From NCBI RefSeq assembly GCF_000972845.2, contig NC_040016.1, forward strand, positions 5,786,701 to 5,850,700: a stretch of DNA of 64,000 bases. The letters are read 5' to 3'. Below are positions 11,706 through 23,279 of the stretch, piece by piece. Under the pieces are notes generated by a model. That model searched no databases. It had not been told where the DNA came from and saw only the letters and a program-made list of their open reading frames with translations. Position 1 is the first letter of the stretch. Every line of letters begins with the position of its first letter. A program made the translations under genes and the position numbers. Source of the stretch: Larimichthys crocea (lineage: Eukaryota; Chordata; Actinopteri; Sciaenidae).

Positions 11706-14156
11706 AAAAAAACATTAATTGTAAGATGTTCACTCTAGTAATGTCTGAACTTAAATTTAAGATTAATGTACTAGTTTAAGCTAACTCTGGTACAGTGCAT
11801 CACTTGATAACATTTATGTTTAATATTGCATGGTCCCTTTAAAATAACTAAAATAATACTAAAGAAGGCTAGAGGCCAAGTCTAATAAGCTGAGGTCTGA
11901 GATGTCCTAAAATAGCCACTGTACAGAGAATAAAAGCCTTTGATTTAGTGACACCCTCAGGCCAAACTATAATTGTTTTGCCCCACTAGTGGTGACAGTG
12001 TAAGAAGTTTTCTCTTCATTTTTCATTCCCCCAACCCCCCAACATCTGGTATGCAACGAGCATTACAGTCTTACAGGACTCCAATGTGGCTACATACTTT
12101 TATTATTTTTCTACAGGACTTCAATGATTAATAGACTGCATGTAAACAGGTCAGCCTCAATTGAGAAAAATTACCAAACTGGAGGGACTATTAAAGTCTT
12201 TTAAAGGCACCTATGAGGAAGTCAACACCTAAATTCTTACAACATATTTGCAGTTTCAAGCAGGTCGAGGAGGCTGTGACATCATTGGCCTAAATAAAAA
12301 TGCTTGAAATTGAAAATCACTTCAGTCCTTGTCTGGAATTACTCTAATATATAACCACATCCTGTCATCTTAGAGGAAACAATCTGGATGTACATGAAGT
12401 AGGCCTATTTTCTTGACGCGGTGGTATTATGGTACCATGTCTTCTGTTGCCCCCCTGGCCTTGTTGGTTTTTCAGGGAATGTGTTCATAAACCCTGTGGC
12501 TCCAGACTATATTTCCTCAAACATGGGAAACTTGTTTAAATGACTCATGACTTCTGGCGTTTTTTCTTAACATTATACTCACTGTAGCACCAGACCACAG
12601 TCACTAATCAGATTCACAGTTTAAGGTTACAGTATCTTCAGGTATTACAGTAAGTATTACAAAAAAAATCTCAGTTTCAGCCAAACCATTTGACATGAGC
12701 ACCTACGTACATCTTTGCCTCAGGGGTTGATCCTACCCTTGTATTTCATTTTGTGAACTAACTGTTCATCCTCCCTTTACATTTCTCTTCTATCTCCTCT
12801 CTCAAATCTGGTGTCGCACATAGCTCAAGGAACCCCAAGTGACATGCATCAACTTGTGGCATGCCTTTGGCTCTCTGTTCCAAACTGTGTGGTTGACGGA
12901 CAGCACAGGATGGAACACTCTCATTCATTCAGCAACAAGTAAAACATGTACAAGAAAATGGATAACCAGCATGATGTTCAGTCACGGACCTCTTTGTCAT
13001 ATACAGACACATATTACATTTGTGTCTCTGTATAAGACATACTGAGCTGATATAGTCTGATGTAACCCATCAGGTTCATAATGTAAAGAGCATTCTTCAT
13101 TTACAAAGACAACAACCCCTTTAGCTGGTCATAATATCTCAGTAGCTCTGTATGTTAGTGTGGAGGGGGCATGGTGCATCAGCTGCAGGGGAGAGCTGCG
13201 GGGGTGGCTCAGGAGAGCAGCGCCAGGTGAGGGTGACTGGCGCACCTGCATCCACTTAACTTATCACTCTCCCTTCTTAACAGAGTACCACATCCGTGTT
13301 GTGTCCTTTTCCTGAAGACCCCCAGCAGCAGAAGACCTGCCACATTAAACTTGTATTCCCTTATGCTAGTTTCTGGGATCCATATGTTCTCCAAATAACT
13401 CATTTTGTCCGGCCAATGGTCTAAAACACCTTAAACATAGGATTATAACACAATACCCTACATCCTCACGTGGAGGCTCAAGCACCTCATTTGAAGGAAT
13501 GTCAAGGCACCTGTAGTTCTCAACGAAGAGGCAGAAAACTTTAGCCTTCGTTCAGCCTGACTGCAGGATTTATTTTGCAGTACTTGTCTCGAAGGGGTTC
13601 TAGGTTCCTCCCAAGTGCCATGCCCCGTCTAGTGACCTGTTTTATTATGGCACTGCCACAGTAACAACAAGTAGAGCAGAAAAGCACAATGACATTGGCA
13701 CATTTACTTCTTGTTTTAGCTAATGAACTGTATGATGACTTTTAAACCTTTTACACTTCCGTCTGTTGCTCCTGTGACTTCCATCTATTGCACGAAAAGA
13801 GATCAACTTTTGATATAGATGATGTTTCTTAGCTGCTTGGTGGCAATGCAGAGAGTGAAGTCATTCAGTCAGTTTTCCAACCATGTTTCTCTGTGCCAGC
13901 CAGCAGCCATACTAGAATTAAACTCACTGCATGGAGAATTGTCTTGTTAAAATAGGCTTTACTGTCATTAAGCTTTAACAGACAAAGTAGCCTCAACCAG
14001 TGGTGCAGAGCATGTGGCTGCATCCACAATCACCCCTCAAAGTGTGTGTGGCTTTGGAAGACAGTTTGGCGAATCAGGTGAGAAATTTCAAATTGCATAT
14101 TGTCCAACACTTCAAAGGTCAAGTTATGCGTAACCGTGATAATGCGCACTCATAAG
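11706..14156. other. Non-coding, no gene found
   Basis: About 2.4 kb of AT-rich sequence. Small open frames (for example 12839-13045 and 13209-13403) show no domain or motif. Confidence 0.5.
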
Positions 14157-14181
14157 TAATGACCATGTTACATGGTCATTA
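14157..14181. repeat. Perfect 25-bp palindrome
   Basis: TAATGACCATGT, then one T, then ACATGGTCATTA: twelve perfect base pairs around a single-base centre. It could extrude as a small cruciform or be a dyad binding site. The arms contain TGACC half-site words. Confidence 0.85.
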
Positions 14182-14874
14182 TCCACAGTTTTTCACCAAT
14201 TGTTTTGGTGATAGTCTGTCTCAAATGGTAATGAGGCTAAAAACATCTACATGTAATTCAAAATATCGTTATGGACTGCTGTTTACTTCAGAATCTCATG
14301 AAAAAAAAATGAAACAGATTTAGCAGGATTTTATTTAGAGTGACCAAAAGAGAGACACTTTGTAAAGACACAATCATTTTCAAGAAGTTTGTCATCAGAA
14401 CTTTAGGAGTTAAACTAAACTAAAGTGTATACAGATTTTTGAGTAAAAATCATAAAAATAGCATATAAAAAAATATATATATACACATATCTCATTATCA
14501 ATTGATTATGGATTTATACTATGCAAAGACATCAAAAGATTTGTCTCTGTCACATTGCAGCTGTGACACTGTTTTGGTCCGTCCTGCACACGACTTCAAA
14601 CTCCACTGGGAGCGTTTCAGAAGCATTTAGCCCTTTGTTTACTTGCTAATATTTGGTCATTTTTTAAAATATTTTTAAGTGAACACACATATTGCACACA
14701 CACACATTACCAAAAATAAGCCAAAACCCTTGTTTCAGCTTCAGTACTTTGTTGCCTTTTCATATAATAACCATAAAATACTAGAGGATTGTCATTTGCT
14801 GGCTTTTCCCCCCTGTAACCTCTTTGCTCCAGAACAGCCCTCTGTTTGCCATATGACTGGTATCTCAGACTCAC
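14182..14874. other. Non-coding AT-rich spacer
   Basis: Contains a short TA tract near 14471-14490. The segment just before 14875 may be the decayed 3' end of the transposase relic on the minus strand. Confidence 0.45.
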
Positions 14875-16100
14875 CAGTTGCCGAAGTACTGAAGATGTGA
14901 TGGCTTCCTCTCTTTCTTACACTTTCTGCAAAGTATCACACTTCTTTTCATTTTTTCTTTTGACAGTGCCAGCATGCTCCCCCTCCAGTTTTCTTGTCCT
15001 GTATTGCTGAGTGGTATATGGCACGGTTTGACTGGATGTCTGTGTCTGGATTAATAATGGCATAGCTGAAGGTAATGGGAAGTTGACTAACATCATCTGT
15101 GACTTTCCAGGTGTAGCCATCACCTGTGAGAGTCCAGGCACTGTAGGAACCTGACCAGATGTTAAAATGAAGGGGACAGAGACGACTGGTGCAAGGTGGG
15201 ACGAAGGTGGTGCTGGTGCAATTAGTGCACCCCTGGAGAATCCTGTTTGTAGGCCACATTCTTGCACTGGGGCTTCCAGATCTTCCAGATCCAGATCACT
15301 CAGGGCTGGGTCTTGCTGGTCCTGCACATGGTCCTCTTGCAATGCAGGGCTAGCTCACTTCGGCTGATGTAGCACAACAAGTTTCCGTGCTGCAAGTCCG
15401 CAAGTTTAGCCTTTTTCAGGGTTGTGAGGTCATCCCCACATAAAAATACATTGACTAAGGCAGCTCATGAAGGTTGCATACAATTGATGTGAGTCAGTGG
15501 TGCAACCAACAGCAAACCTCCACATGAAGTGCCATATGTCAAGGTCATATCATAGGTCATTTGGTCCCACTCCTCAAACATCCTCCTCCGAAGAGTGTTG
15601 CCACAGCAGTCTCTGTCAACGTAGAGTACCTCAGGAGGAGCCACCCGAGCCACTCTGTATCGTTTAATGAGACCTACCATCGGCCAGAGACCAAAGCTTT
15701 CGCTGGTTGTGAGCATGGACATGATCACCTGTCCGAAATCATTGCAAACATGCCTGCCCAGGTACCTGATCCATAGCTGTGCCCTGCAAGCTTTGGGACT
15801 ACCTTCTTTGTGGAATCCATCTTCAAGATTCGTCTATACTGCGAAGTGATGGTGGGCTTGATTTCATCCAGACTTTGCAGGACATCCTGGGCATAAACCT
15901 GCATGAGCCACGGATGTTTGGGCACAGGAGGCATGGCAGGTTTAGGAACAGGGGCAGGAGTGAGCGATAGAAGAACAGGAGTCGGCCAGGCCACCGACGG
16001 AGAAACAGGGACTGGTGTCGGTCAGGCCACCGATGGAAGAGCAGGTGTTGGCCAGGCCTCCAACGGTGACGAGGTCCACTGACCCAGCTTGGCAGCAAAA
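14875..16100 (-). pseudogene. Broken DDE-like transposase relative (DUF6729-type fish family)
   Basis: Read on the minus strand. A Pro-rich leader with repeated AWPTP units (about 15981-16060) precedes PWLMQVYAQDVLQSLDEIKP and then LKMDSTKKVVPKLAGHSYG (Asp codon 15815-15817). After a frameshift near 15728 comes VAPPEVLYVDRDCCGN (Asp codons at 15615-15617 and 15609-15611). A further frame holds GCTTDSHQLYATFMSCLSQC (about 15450-15509) and SRSELALHCKRT (about 15330-15365). Another frame carries an acidic, Pro-rich stretch and YRTRKLE (15340-14930). A last frame has C-R-K-C and HLQYFGNW (14875-14930), a zinc-knuckle-like end. I recognise this order as that of a large uncharacterised fish protein family whose D-S-T-K-K and Y-V-D-R-D blocks resemble an RNase H-fold transposase. 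That catalytic reading is inference. The N-terminus, the W-H-F-M-R-R region and a large central part are missing, and there are at least four frame changes, so no function remains. Confidence 0.75.
15978..16065 (-). repeat. Short tandem repeat coding Pro-rich AWPTP units
   Basis: Three imperfect units of 30-36 bp beginning at 15981, 16017 and 16047 (GTYGGYCAGGCC). On the minus strand they code AWPTPV-like peptides. The middle unit has TGG changed to TGA. Confidence 0.7.
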
Positions 16101-16445
16101 TGCTCCAACTGGGCCACCTGGCGCTTCAGGAGTGCCTCCTCAAGCCGACCCAAGGATACTAGGCCACACAGAAATTCCTGCTGGGTCCAGGAAATGGTGC
16201 AGGACCCAAATGCAGGGAATTAAACAAACAAACAAGGGTGGAACTACAATATAAAACAGGAAACAGAAACAAACTCAAAACCAGAGGTACACGTTCAAAT
16301 TTAAGAGGCAGAATCAGGCCCGGGGCTCCCTCTTCATAGCGGCTACCAGGTAAGCAGCATACCAAACTGAATTTCGAAATAAATCAGCAGGTGTTTCCTG
16401 TTCAATGGAACCCCATGGTGCTCAATTAAAGCTCTTTTAGCTTTG
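16101..16445 (-). mobile_element. LTR/leader-like stretch upstream of the transposase relic
   Basis: On the minus strand this reads GCCGCTATGAAGAGGGAGCC, then GATTCTGCCTCTTAAATTTG, then CCTGCATTTGGGTCCTGCAC. This resembles the 3' half of a fish Gypsy-type LTR as I remember it. It is followed by an open segment reading GRLEEALLKRQVAQLEHF that could be a gag-like or coiled N-terminus running in frame toward the AWPTP repeats. No primer-binding site or LTR partner was found, so the assignment is tentative. It may instead be the natural 5' part of the transposase relative. Confidence 0.35.
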
Positions 16446-16666
16446 TCAAGCACAATCCAGGGCATGGGTCGCATGCATGCCTTTGTTGGCCTCCTTCACC
16501 TTTGTTGCTTCAGGTTTGTCTGTTAAGTTCAGACCACAGTCTCCTTGAGCGAGGTTCCATCTAGGTTAAAAAATAAGAATATGAAGAAGGCAGAGAAACT
16601 ATGTATGTAAAAACATCTATGTACTGACAAAAGCTAGGCTTGGTAGTCCTTAACATTATCGAGCCC

Positions 16667-16727
16667 GGTTACTTAATATACATAAATGTATATTTATGTG
16701 GTTACTTAATATGCATAAATGTATATT
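16667..16727. repeat. 33-bp tandem duplication
   Basis: GGTTACTTAATATACATAAA at 16667 recurs at 16700 with one mismatch (TATAC to TATGC). Each unit contains a near-palindrome around CATAAATG. The words GACAAAAGCT also occur on both sides (about 16626 and 16746), so a larger local duplication is possible. Confidence 0.85.
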
Positions 16728-16869
16728 AGTAAGTTTCTTTGTATTGACAAAAGCTATAAAACATGACTTACTTTAATGCAAGTGTTGATATGAAGTGAAG
16801 CAGCGCTATCAGTGTAACTTTTCTCCAGCAAGCATCGGGAAAGACTCCGGCCACTTGGACACTCACCAC

Positions 16870-16975
16870 TGATTGGTCAATTATTGGTAGTTGCTGGGGG
16901 AATTCTTGGTAGCGATACGGGTGCTGATTGGCCCTATCATACATCTGTTGTAACAAAGGGGAACTTTGATTGGTT
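16870..16975 (-). promoter_or_regulatory. Cluster of four CCAAT boxes
   Basis: ATTGG occurs at 16872, 16883, 16927 and 16969, that is CCAAT on the minus strand, mostly in the strong NF-Y context CCAATCA. NF-Y clusters are typical of vertebrate and LTR promoters. The orientation points toward the minus-strand relic that starts about 450 bp further on. Whether it drives anything is unknown. Confidence 0.45.
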
Positions 16976-16988
16976 GACATTACAAAAG

Positions 16989-17023
16989 CCTCGCTCAGAG
17001 GCAGGAAGCGCCACTGAGTGAGG
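16989..17023. repeat. Hairpin next to the CCAAT cluster
   Basis: CCTCGCTCAG (16989-16998) pairs with CTGAGTGAGG (17014-17023) around a 15-base loop with a single G-T pair. No T-run follows, so it is not a terminator-type structure. Confidence 0.6.
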
Positions 17024-17074
17024 CGCCTGTTGGAGTTTCTCCATTAAAACTGTTCTGAATCTTATCTCAGGAGA

Positions 17075-17531
17075 TTTATCAGGACTCAGACAAGACCAAG
17101 ACTTTGGGGGATTGTCAAAGTCAAAACCAAAAGCAAGGCAGGTTAAGACAGAATCAAAACCTATGGTGATTTAGGGAGCTGATATGTTACCAAATCTCTT
17201 TGGGTGAGGCGGGGTCCTATTTGTCTTAATAAGAATTTAATTGCAGGATTTACATATTGCTGTTTTTTGGATGCTTTACAGATGAGCTGTTTGTGGTTTA
17301 GTATTTAAGGATCTATTATCTGATCAGTTTAAGACTTAGTTGCAGAAGATTTAACTCCCAGACAGCAACAGTTGAGGGCAGGGAGTCGTAACGGCTATTT
17401 ACAGTAACAAAACATTTCTTGACCTGTCCTTTGTCTGAGCTTGAGACAAGACTGAATAAAAATGTGGTTGATTCTGAGATGAGACCGAAGAATCTTTGGG
17501 CCGATCTGGAGTACACTGCTCAACACAACTC
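17075..17531 (+). mobile_element. hAT-like TIR element remnant, copy 1
   Basis: It shares ordered words with 29696-30204: GACCAAGACTTTG, GGAGCTGATATG, ATTGCAGGATTTACA, TTGTGGTTTAGT, CCCAGACAGCAACAG and ACAAGACTGAATAAAAATG. The right end CAACACAACTCTG corresponds to the ACAACACTG end of the other copy. The left TIR is missing, so the copy is truncated. Confidence 0.7.
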
Positions 17532-17775
17532 TGATGTTAGCTATTTACATATCTTACATCATCTTTGGTTATCTTATCTTATATTTTGTTTAATCTTGAA
17601 ACCCCTGATTTGTTTTCTCCCTGTAGAGTTCCCTTGATACTTTGTTGTTAGAAACAGCCAGCTAAGCAGACATAGAACTATTGCAGCAAGATAACAATTA
17701 TCTGTGTGGGTTTAATCAAGGCCAACATTCTCTCCTACATGGTCCCACATGTACATAAAACTGTGGTGTGTAGTT
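17532..17775. other. Non-coding spacer
   Basis: Nothing recognised in this stretch. Confidence 0.5.
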
Positions 17776-17799
17776 TATATACGTATATATATATATATA

Positions 17800-17839
<40 letters not shown>
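17776..17839. repeat. Compound (TA)n(TG)n microsatellite
   Basis: A TA tract (about 17783-17800) passes through ACATG into a TG tract. Confidence 0.97.
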
Positions 17840-17840
<1 letters not shown>

Positions 17841-18734
17841 TCAGGAACAGTAGAGTAATGTTCCCCAGCACACAGCTGCTAAGTGACAACAAAAGGCCTG
17901 TCACTGTGATTAATGACAAGGGAAGTGTCCCTGCGTGCTTCCTGTGTGTACTGTAGCGGCAGCTCTGAATGCAGCCGCGTGCACTCACAGGGTAGGCGTG
18001 CGTGTGCATCTCTGTTGGTCTCTTTCTGTCTCATTCCACAAGTTAATACCTCCACTTATCTCCGACCTTGCACACTCTTACCGGCTTTTCTTCTCTCCTG
18101 CAGGGTTTGCCCACCAAGCCTGGTGTTATTTTTTTGGCTCAGGAGAAGAAAGACACTGAGCAGTAAAAGGAGGATAACACTGTGCCATGACTTGGTGAAA
18201 AGACAATGGTAACAACATGGCATATTCACCAAGGTGCTTTAAAGACTACAGGGCTCTGACTTCTCGCCATGAAGCTGTTTTCCCGCCTACCTCTGTGTCA
18301 GCGAGGGCAGGCTGCTCTTTTCTTTGCTTGTTTTTGAGGCGAGAGGGAGACGGCGGAGAACCAGAGAGAGTGAGTCTATTGATTAACGTTTCTGATTCTC
18401 CCATCAGGAAGCAAGCACCAAACCCAGCTGGAGTAAAATCACATCAGCCATGGGTGCTAAATTGACGGCTCAAGTGTATGGAAAAATCCATACTTTAAGG
18501 TTTTTTCCAGCAATTGGGATGCACCACACTGCAGAGCACCACATGAAACTAAAAAGAATACAAAATAAAAGAAAGACCTCAGATTTCTTTGTTTAACTTA
18601 AATTCAAAGTTCAAATGTTGTATTTGTGCAAACACCAGTTTTTACAGACCAGGCTTTATATTCAAGCATGTTTCAGGCTTATTGTAATTTGGGTCCTAGG
18701 TCCCTTACAGCCAAATTCCACTGAGAACGGATGC
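17840..18734. other. Non-coding, no gene found
   Basis: Overlapping 74-99 aa open frames between 17913 and 18465 show no domain. CpGs and GGCG words around 18290-18370 make it locally GC-rich. Confidence 0.45.
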
Positions 18735-19015
18735 AATGTGTTCTGCGTGCTGAAGTGAATCGAGGTGTCCTAGTCAAAGTTTCAAACCCCACTGGCCCGC
18801 TGCGGTCTGTTGCTGAAGCATTTCAGAAGTACCCTGTTTTTCTATTTGTGAAGGACGCCGCAACGCGTGTCAGTCTGCACAGAGCTGCTGTAGGTGACTC
18901 GAAGTCAGGTATCCTGGTCGAATTTCAAAATAAAACACCCTGTGCCAGAAAACAGCCAAATGAGAAACTAATGAAACTAAACATAGCATATTTACATATT
19001 TAGAAGCAAATAAAC
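18735..19015 (+). mobile_element. Unclassified dispersed repeat, copy 1
   Basis: GTCAGTCTGCACAGAGCTGCT, CCTGGTCGAATTTCAAAATA, AAAACAGCCAAATGAGAAAC and AGCATATTTACATATTTAGA match 27190-27490 in the same order and orientation. I infer a non-autonomous transposon family. Its class is unknown, and no TIR or target-site duplication was identified. Confidence 0.75.
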
Positions 19016-20384
19016 GGAAAAGCCTGGCGCGCAAATTCTCCGCCTCTGAAATGTTCTTGTGGGGTTTGAAGTCGTGTGGAGGACTAAAACAGCTTAGTGG
19101 CTGGGAAATGACAGAGACATGCCCGCTGAGGTTTTAGCTTTACATACTCAGTTGGTATGAACAGAATAATTTGCCGTTGCTTTTTACCTTTGGTCTGTTT
19201 CATGTTCACAAACATGTACACATGAAGTCATACAGACTGATAGGGAACTCATTCATTGAAATTCAAAATCAAAGAGAGACTGACAACAAGTCATGCTGCA
19301 TATTGCTGCTTCTATGTTTTTATAGATCTTGTGTCACAAACAGCTCAATGTTATAAGATTTTTTCAAGAATGACCCTTCAATAAGGAAGACTGGATTCGA
19401 AGTATCAAAGTTTAAGTTGAATTTATTATTCTTGTACAAGAAGGAGCGTTTAACAGTGCAACACAGAGGAGGGTTAACAGAGAAATAGGCTCCCCGGAGA
19501 GCCTTGACAATTAGTTCTTACACACTCTCTAATGGGCTGTCTCGGACACTTCCCCATAGATACAGATAGCATCATAATATCTTCCTCAGTTCTCTAATGA
19601 GTAGTCAGCAGAATATCCCTTACTCTAAAGGACACCTCCCTGACATGTCTCCAACCCTTGTTCTGTTCTGAACTTCCTCAACTTATACATATAGTTGAAC
19701 TTTATCTCTCCCTGCCAGCCTCAGCAAAAACCTAAATAAAGCAAAGTGCCCACAAGACATGTAAGAAATAGAAACACACACACACACACACATTATATGA
19801 TTTAAAAACATCGGAACCCCAGTATAATCCTAATTTTTGTAACACTCATGAACTAATATTTTATTATTACTATAATTAGTCTAGACTGCTACTGGACCTC
19901 CTACATTAGAAGTAATAAGGGACAGCCTAACAGCACAAAAAACATGTTAATTTACTGTTACTACAGTTACTGTAGGATCACTATTTTTACTCACTTATTA
20001 ATGAGGAACTGCTACAATACATGGACATAAGCAGTATTTACTGCATGCTTTGCTTCAGTAAAACTATACAGAATAAAAATAATAAAGCAAAAGTTCTGCA
20101 TTTACAATTTTACTACTAGTATTTTCACAAAAACTAAATCTACGTAAAATATCTAAAGTAAAAGTTAAAAGTACTTGCTATATACTATGAACAGAATCGA
20201 TTTCTTTTTATCAGATAACACGTAAAATTCAGAATTCTGCCTAAAATGTAGTCTAGAAGTGCAGAGGAGTATAAAATGAAACAACTCAAGTAAAGTAAAA
20301 TCACTCAAACATGTACTCAAATACACCGATTTCTTTATTGTAACTGTGGTTTTCTTTTCTTTTTTTAAACAGAAGGTGACGGAT
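19016..20384. other. Non-coding, possible LTR remnant near 19.4 kb
   Basis: AT-rich, with a (CA)9 tract at about 19772-19791. On the minus strand, 19380-19480 shows AATAAA followed by ATACTTCGAATCCAGTC and GAAGGGTCATTCTTG, which resembles an R-U5 end of a retro-element. No matching terminus was found and this is weak. Confidence 0.3.
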
Positions 20385-20593
20385 GGGGAAGCTCTCAGAG
20401 ATATTCAGAGAGCTTGTAATCGAGTATTTGGAGGATCACCGGTTCAATTCTCAGCTCCCCTAGTGTGTCTTCTAGCAAGATACTGAACCCCAAGTGAGCT
20501 TAGTATCAGTGTGAGTGCTTTGGATATGATGCATTGTACCCTCCTGGTGTTGCCAGTTTGCATGACATCCTTTGCCATCGGTAAATGACTGTG

Positions 20594-20659
<66 letters not shown>

Positions 20660-20743
20660 GACAAATGTGACAAGTGTTAAAGCGCTTTGAATGTTCAGTA
20701 GATCAGTAAGGCACTATCTGAATAGTGAAGTCCATTTACCATT
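20385..20743 (+). mobile_element. SINE-like dispersed repeat, copy 2, with internal TG expansion
   Basis: GGTTCAATTCTCAGCTCCCC (B-box-like, 20441), GATACTGAACCCCAAGTGAG, AAAGCGCTTTGAATG and GTCCATTTACCATTA parallel the element at 4114-4420. The variable 'gtgtgtgaatg' part of the family has grown into a (TG)n tract at 20596-20655. Confidence 0.75.
20596..20655. repeat. (TG)n microsatellite inside a SINE-like repeat
   Basis: About 30 TG units, uninterrupted. Confidence 0.97.
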
Positions 20744-22968
20744 ATGTTCTTGCTTGTATTCAAACAGCAGATGAGCAGGCAGGTTGTAAGCAAGTTAATG
20801 CAGATGAACGAAACCACTTTATTTGGAGGGAAAACCAAAAATATGCAAATATAAAGTGTGTAATAATCTCTCATTACATGTCTGGCAGGTCAAAAATGAA
20901 CCAGGAAGTCTGTGTCTAAACTGGGGTGGATGTTTGGGATGCCATTTTACTGTTTACCTTTGTTTCCTCTTCTAAATAATCCTGCCTAACTCAGGGATTT
21001 GTTTATAAGCTGTTTGAATGTCTGACTTCATTCTATTGACACTGCTGCTACCAGATCCCATATGTGTGGGTACAATGTTATTATTACTGATACAAATGAC
21101 ATGACAAATGACAATGACAACATCTTGTTTTTTACTGTGAAGCATCAGAGTTCACCCTTCAGCTCTCAACAAAACCAGGTGATTAATTTACCAGTGGACA
21201 GTTAATCAGGTAAGAGGAGACAATATGTAAATAAAGCCATGTTGAAGTTACCAGAGAGTGTATTTCCCCCTATTTTGGGTGGAGGCGAGCTGCCTCCTTG
21301 TTGCCTCCACCCCATGTGCCAAGCTAACATGTTTTGGATCAGAGACAGACTGATATACACTTTCCATCTAACTCCTTAGTTACACTGCAGACAAATGATA
21401 AACTAAGCATTAGGATTAGTAATGTAATTACTGAACTGTAATCCCATAATCCCTCACACTACTCGTTACCAAAAAATCTGATTATTGTGATATGCAGTGC
21501 TGCCAGATGGGACTGATAAAAGGAACATTTTTTGTGTGTATACACTGTATATATAGTATAGTATATAGTAGCATTCAATAATTCAAAAACAAACCCAGAA
21601 CCAGTGACAAACAAAAAAAATGTGCCATGAAATAAAAGGAACTCTTTTATATGCTGTATAATATTAAAAGTACCTAGTGAAGTCTTTTATCACATAATAA
21701 TTCCAGTCTAAAAACTGGATTTTTTTTTTCTTTTTCAATTTTTTTAATTAAACCAAACTGAATTTCAGTTCATGTGATGAATGCAGGTATCACTGCGTAT
21801 CAAGCTCAGGGCTGTGAGTCAAAATCAAAGCATTCAGAGGAGAGGACAGGCTGATTTACTGGAATATAACCAGACTTTTTGTTGATTGAAACTACCTGAA
21901 TGGCACAAAAAGTAGTCCAATTTATCACAGCCCAGCCAAAACATTTTTTACCTGCCCAGTTAAATAGAAAGCAGCCCAACGGACTGAAAGCCGCAACATG
22001 GGTAGCACGTTATTGAGCAACAGTGGAAGTTATGGCTAAAACCATAATAAAATATCCAAGTTATGACAAAACCCATAAAAATATTTTCCTGTGTGTGTAC
22101 TTATAACGATACTGTGACCTGTTTACAAGTTCCACAGTGAACAATCAAAATTGATCAAACTGCCGATACATGTCTTTGCATTTGTCACTTCCTGTTTTGC
22201 ACTCGACAATAGAGCCATCTTAGTGTACTGAGGACAAACACAACACGACAGAAACTTCTGAAGAGACAAACTCGATGTTACTCCTGAATGGAACTCTGCG
22301 CGATGGCGGTGTCTGTCGGCAGGCATGCTAACGAGGCCGCGGCGCCACATCGACGTCCTCTGGCTCCGAGCTGGAAGAGTGTCCTCTCCCGGAATGCTGG
22401 AGACGACCACAGGGGAAGTGAACTGTCTCATACTGTCCCAGATGGACTCATTATCCGAATAATGAATCTCTGCCTCGTGCTCACACGCACACACAGACAC
22501 ACACTCTCCGTCTTTTTCTCGTTCCCTCCCTCTTACACACACTCTCCATCTCTCGGTTGTCTCTCGTGAGCACATCAAACAAAAGACAAGTGAGAAAAGA
22601 AAAAAAGTACAGCGAGACGGACGAGAGGAAGGTTTTTCCTTGCCATGCTTCTCTCCTCCTGATTAAAGATGGTGGGGATTTTCTCCACCAGGTTGATTGC
22701 AGTTTGCTCCCTTTGAACACTACAACCATGGTCAACTTCACTTCACACAAACCGGTCACGAACTGCCTCAGATTTAAAATTCAGCGAGGGCCACTTTTTC
22801 CTTCTTTATGCAAATTAGTTAAATCAAAGTGGATTAAAAAAAAAAAAAGATTTCCACTGAAAGCTTTGCTGCCACTGGGCAGTCAGTCTTTGGCCAGAGT
22901 ATCACCGCTGGCCACTGACTTTTACTTGGCACAGGGGCCTTTGGACAGCATGTACTGAAGAGTCAATG
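20744..22968. other. Non-coding, no gene found
   Basis: AT-rich to 22.2 kb. From about 22275 to 22460 it is CpG-rich, with overlapping open frames on both strands (22123-22578 minus, 22288-22569 plus) but no recognisable domain. It may be an old GC-rich element or a small CpG island. Confidence 0.4.
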
Positions 22969-23034
22969 AACACACACACACACACACACTCCTAAACATC
23001 CTGTACACACACACACAGAAACACACACACACAC
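22969..23034. repeat. Interrupted (CA)n microsatellite
   Basis: Three short CA tracts separated by CTCCTAAACATCCTGTA and GAAA. Confidence 0.9.
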
Positions 23035-23130
23035 TCTATGGGAATGAGCCATGTAGGGGGGCAGCGGTACGGCTGCACATAATGGTCGCTGTTGTGGTGA
23101 TTGTTGACAGCTTGGCTGCCGTCGAAAACG

Positions 23131-23133
23131 CTC

Positions 23134-23173
<40 letters not shown>
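23131..23173. repeat. Compound (TG)n(AG)n microsatellite
   Basis: A TG tract of about 11 units runs directly into an AG tract of about 10 units. Confidence 0.95.
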
Positions 23174-23279
23174 TCATTGCAGCTTAATGTTTATGTGTGC
23201 TATTGTGTGGAGCAGAAAAGAGCATGCTGATCAGCACAACAGTGTGTCAGTCCCTCTATTGGCCCCTGCAAACACCAGA

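Noticed and set aside
22275..22460. First exon in a CpG-rich patch
   Set aside because: Open frames on both strands without domain or splice support; composition alone is not enough.
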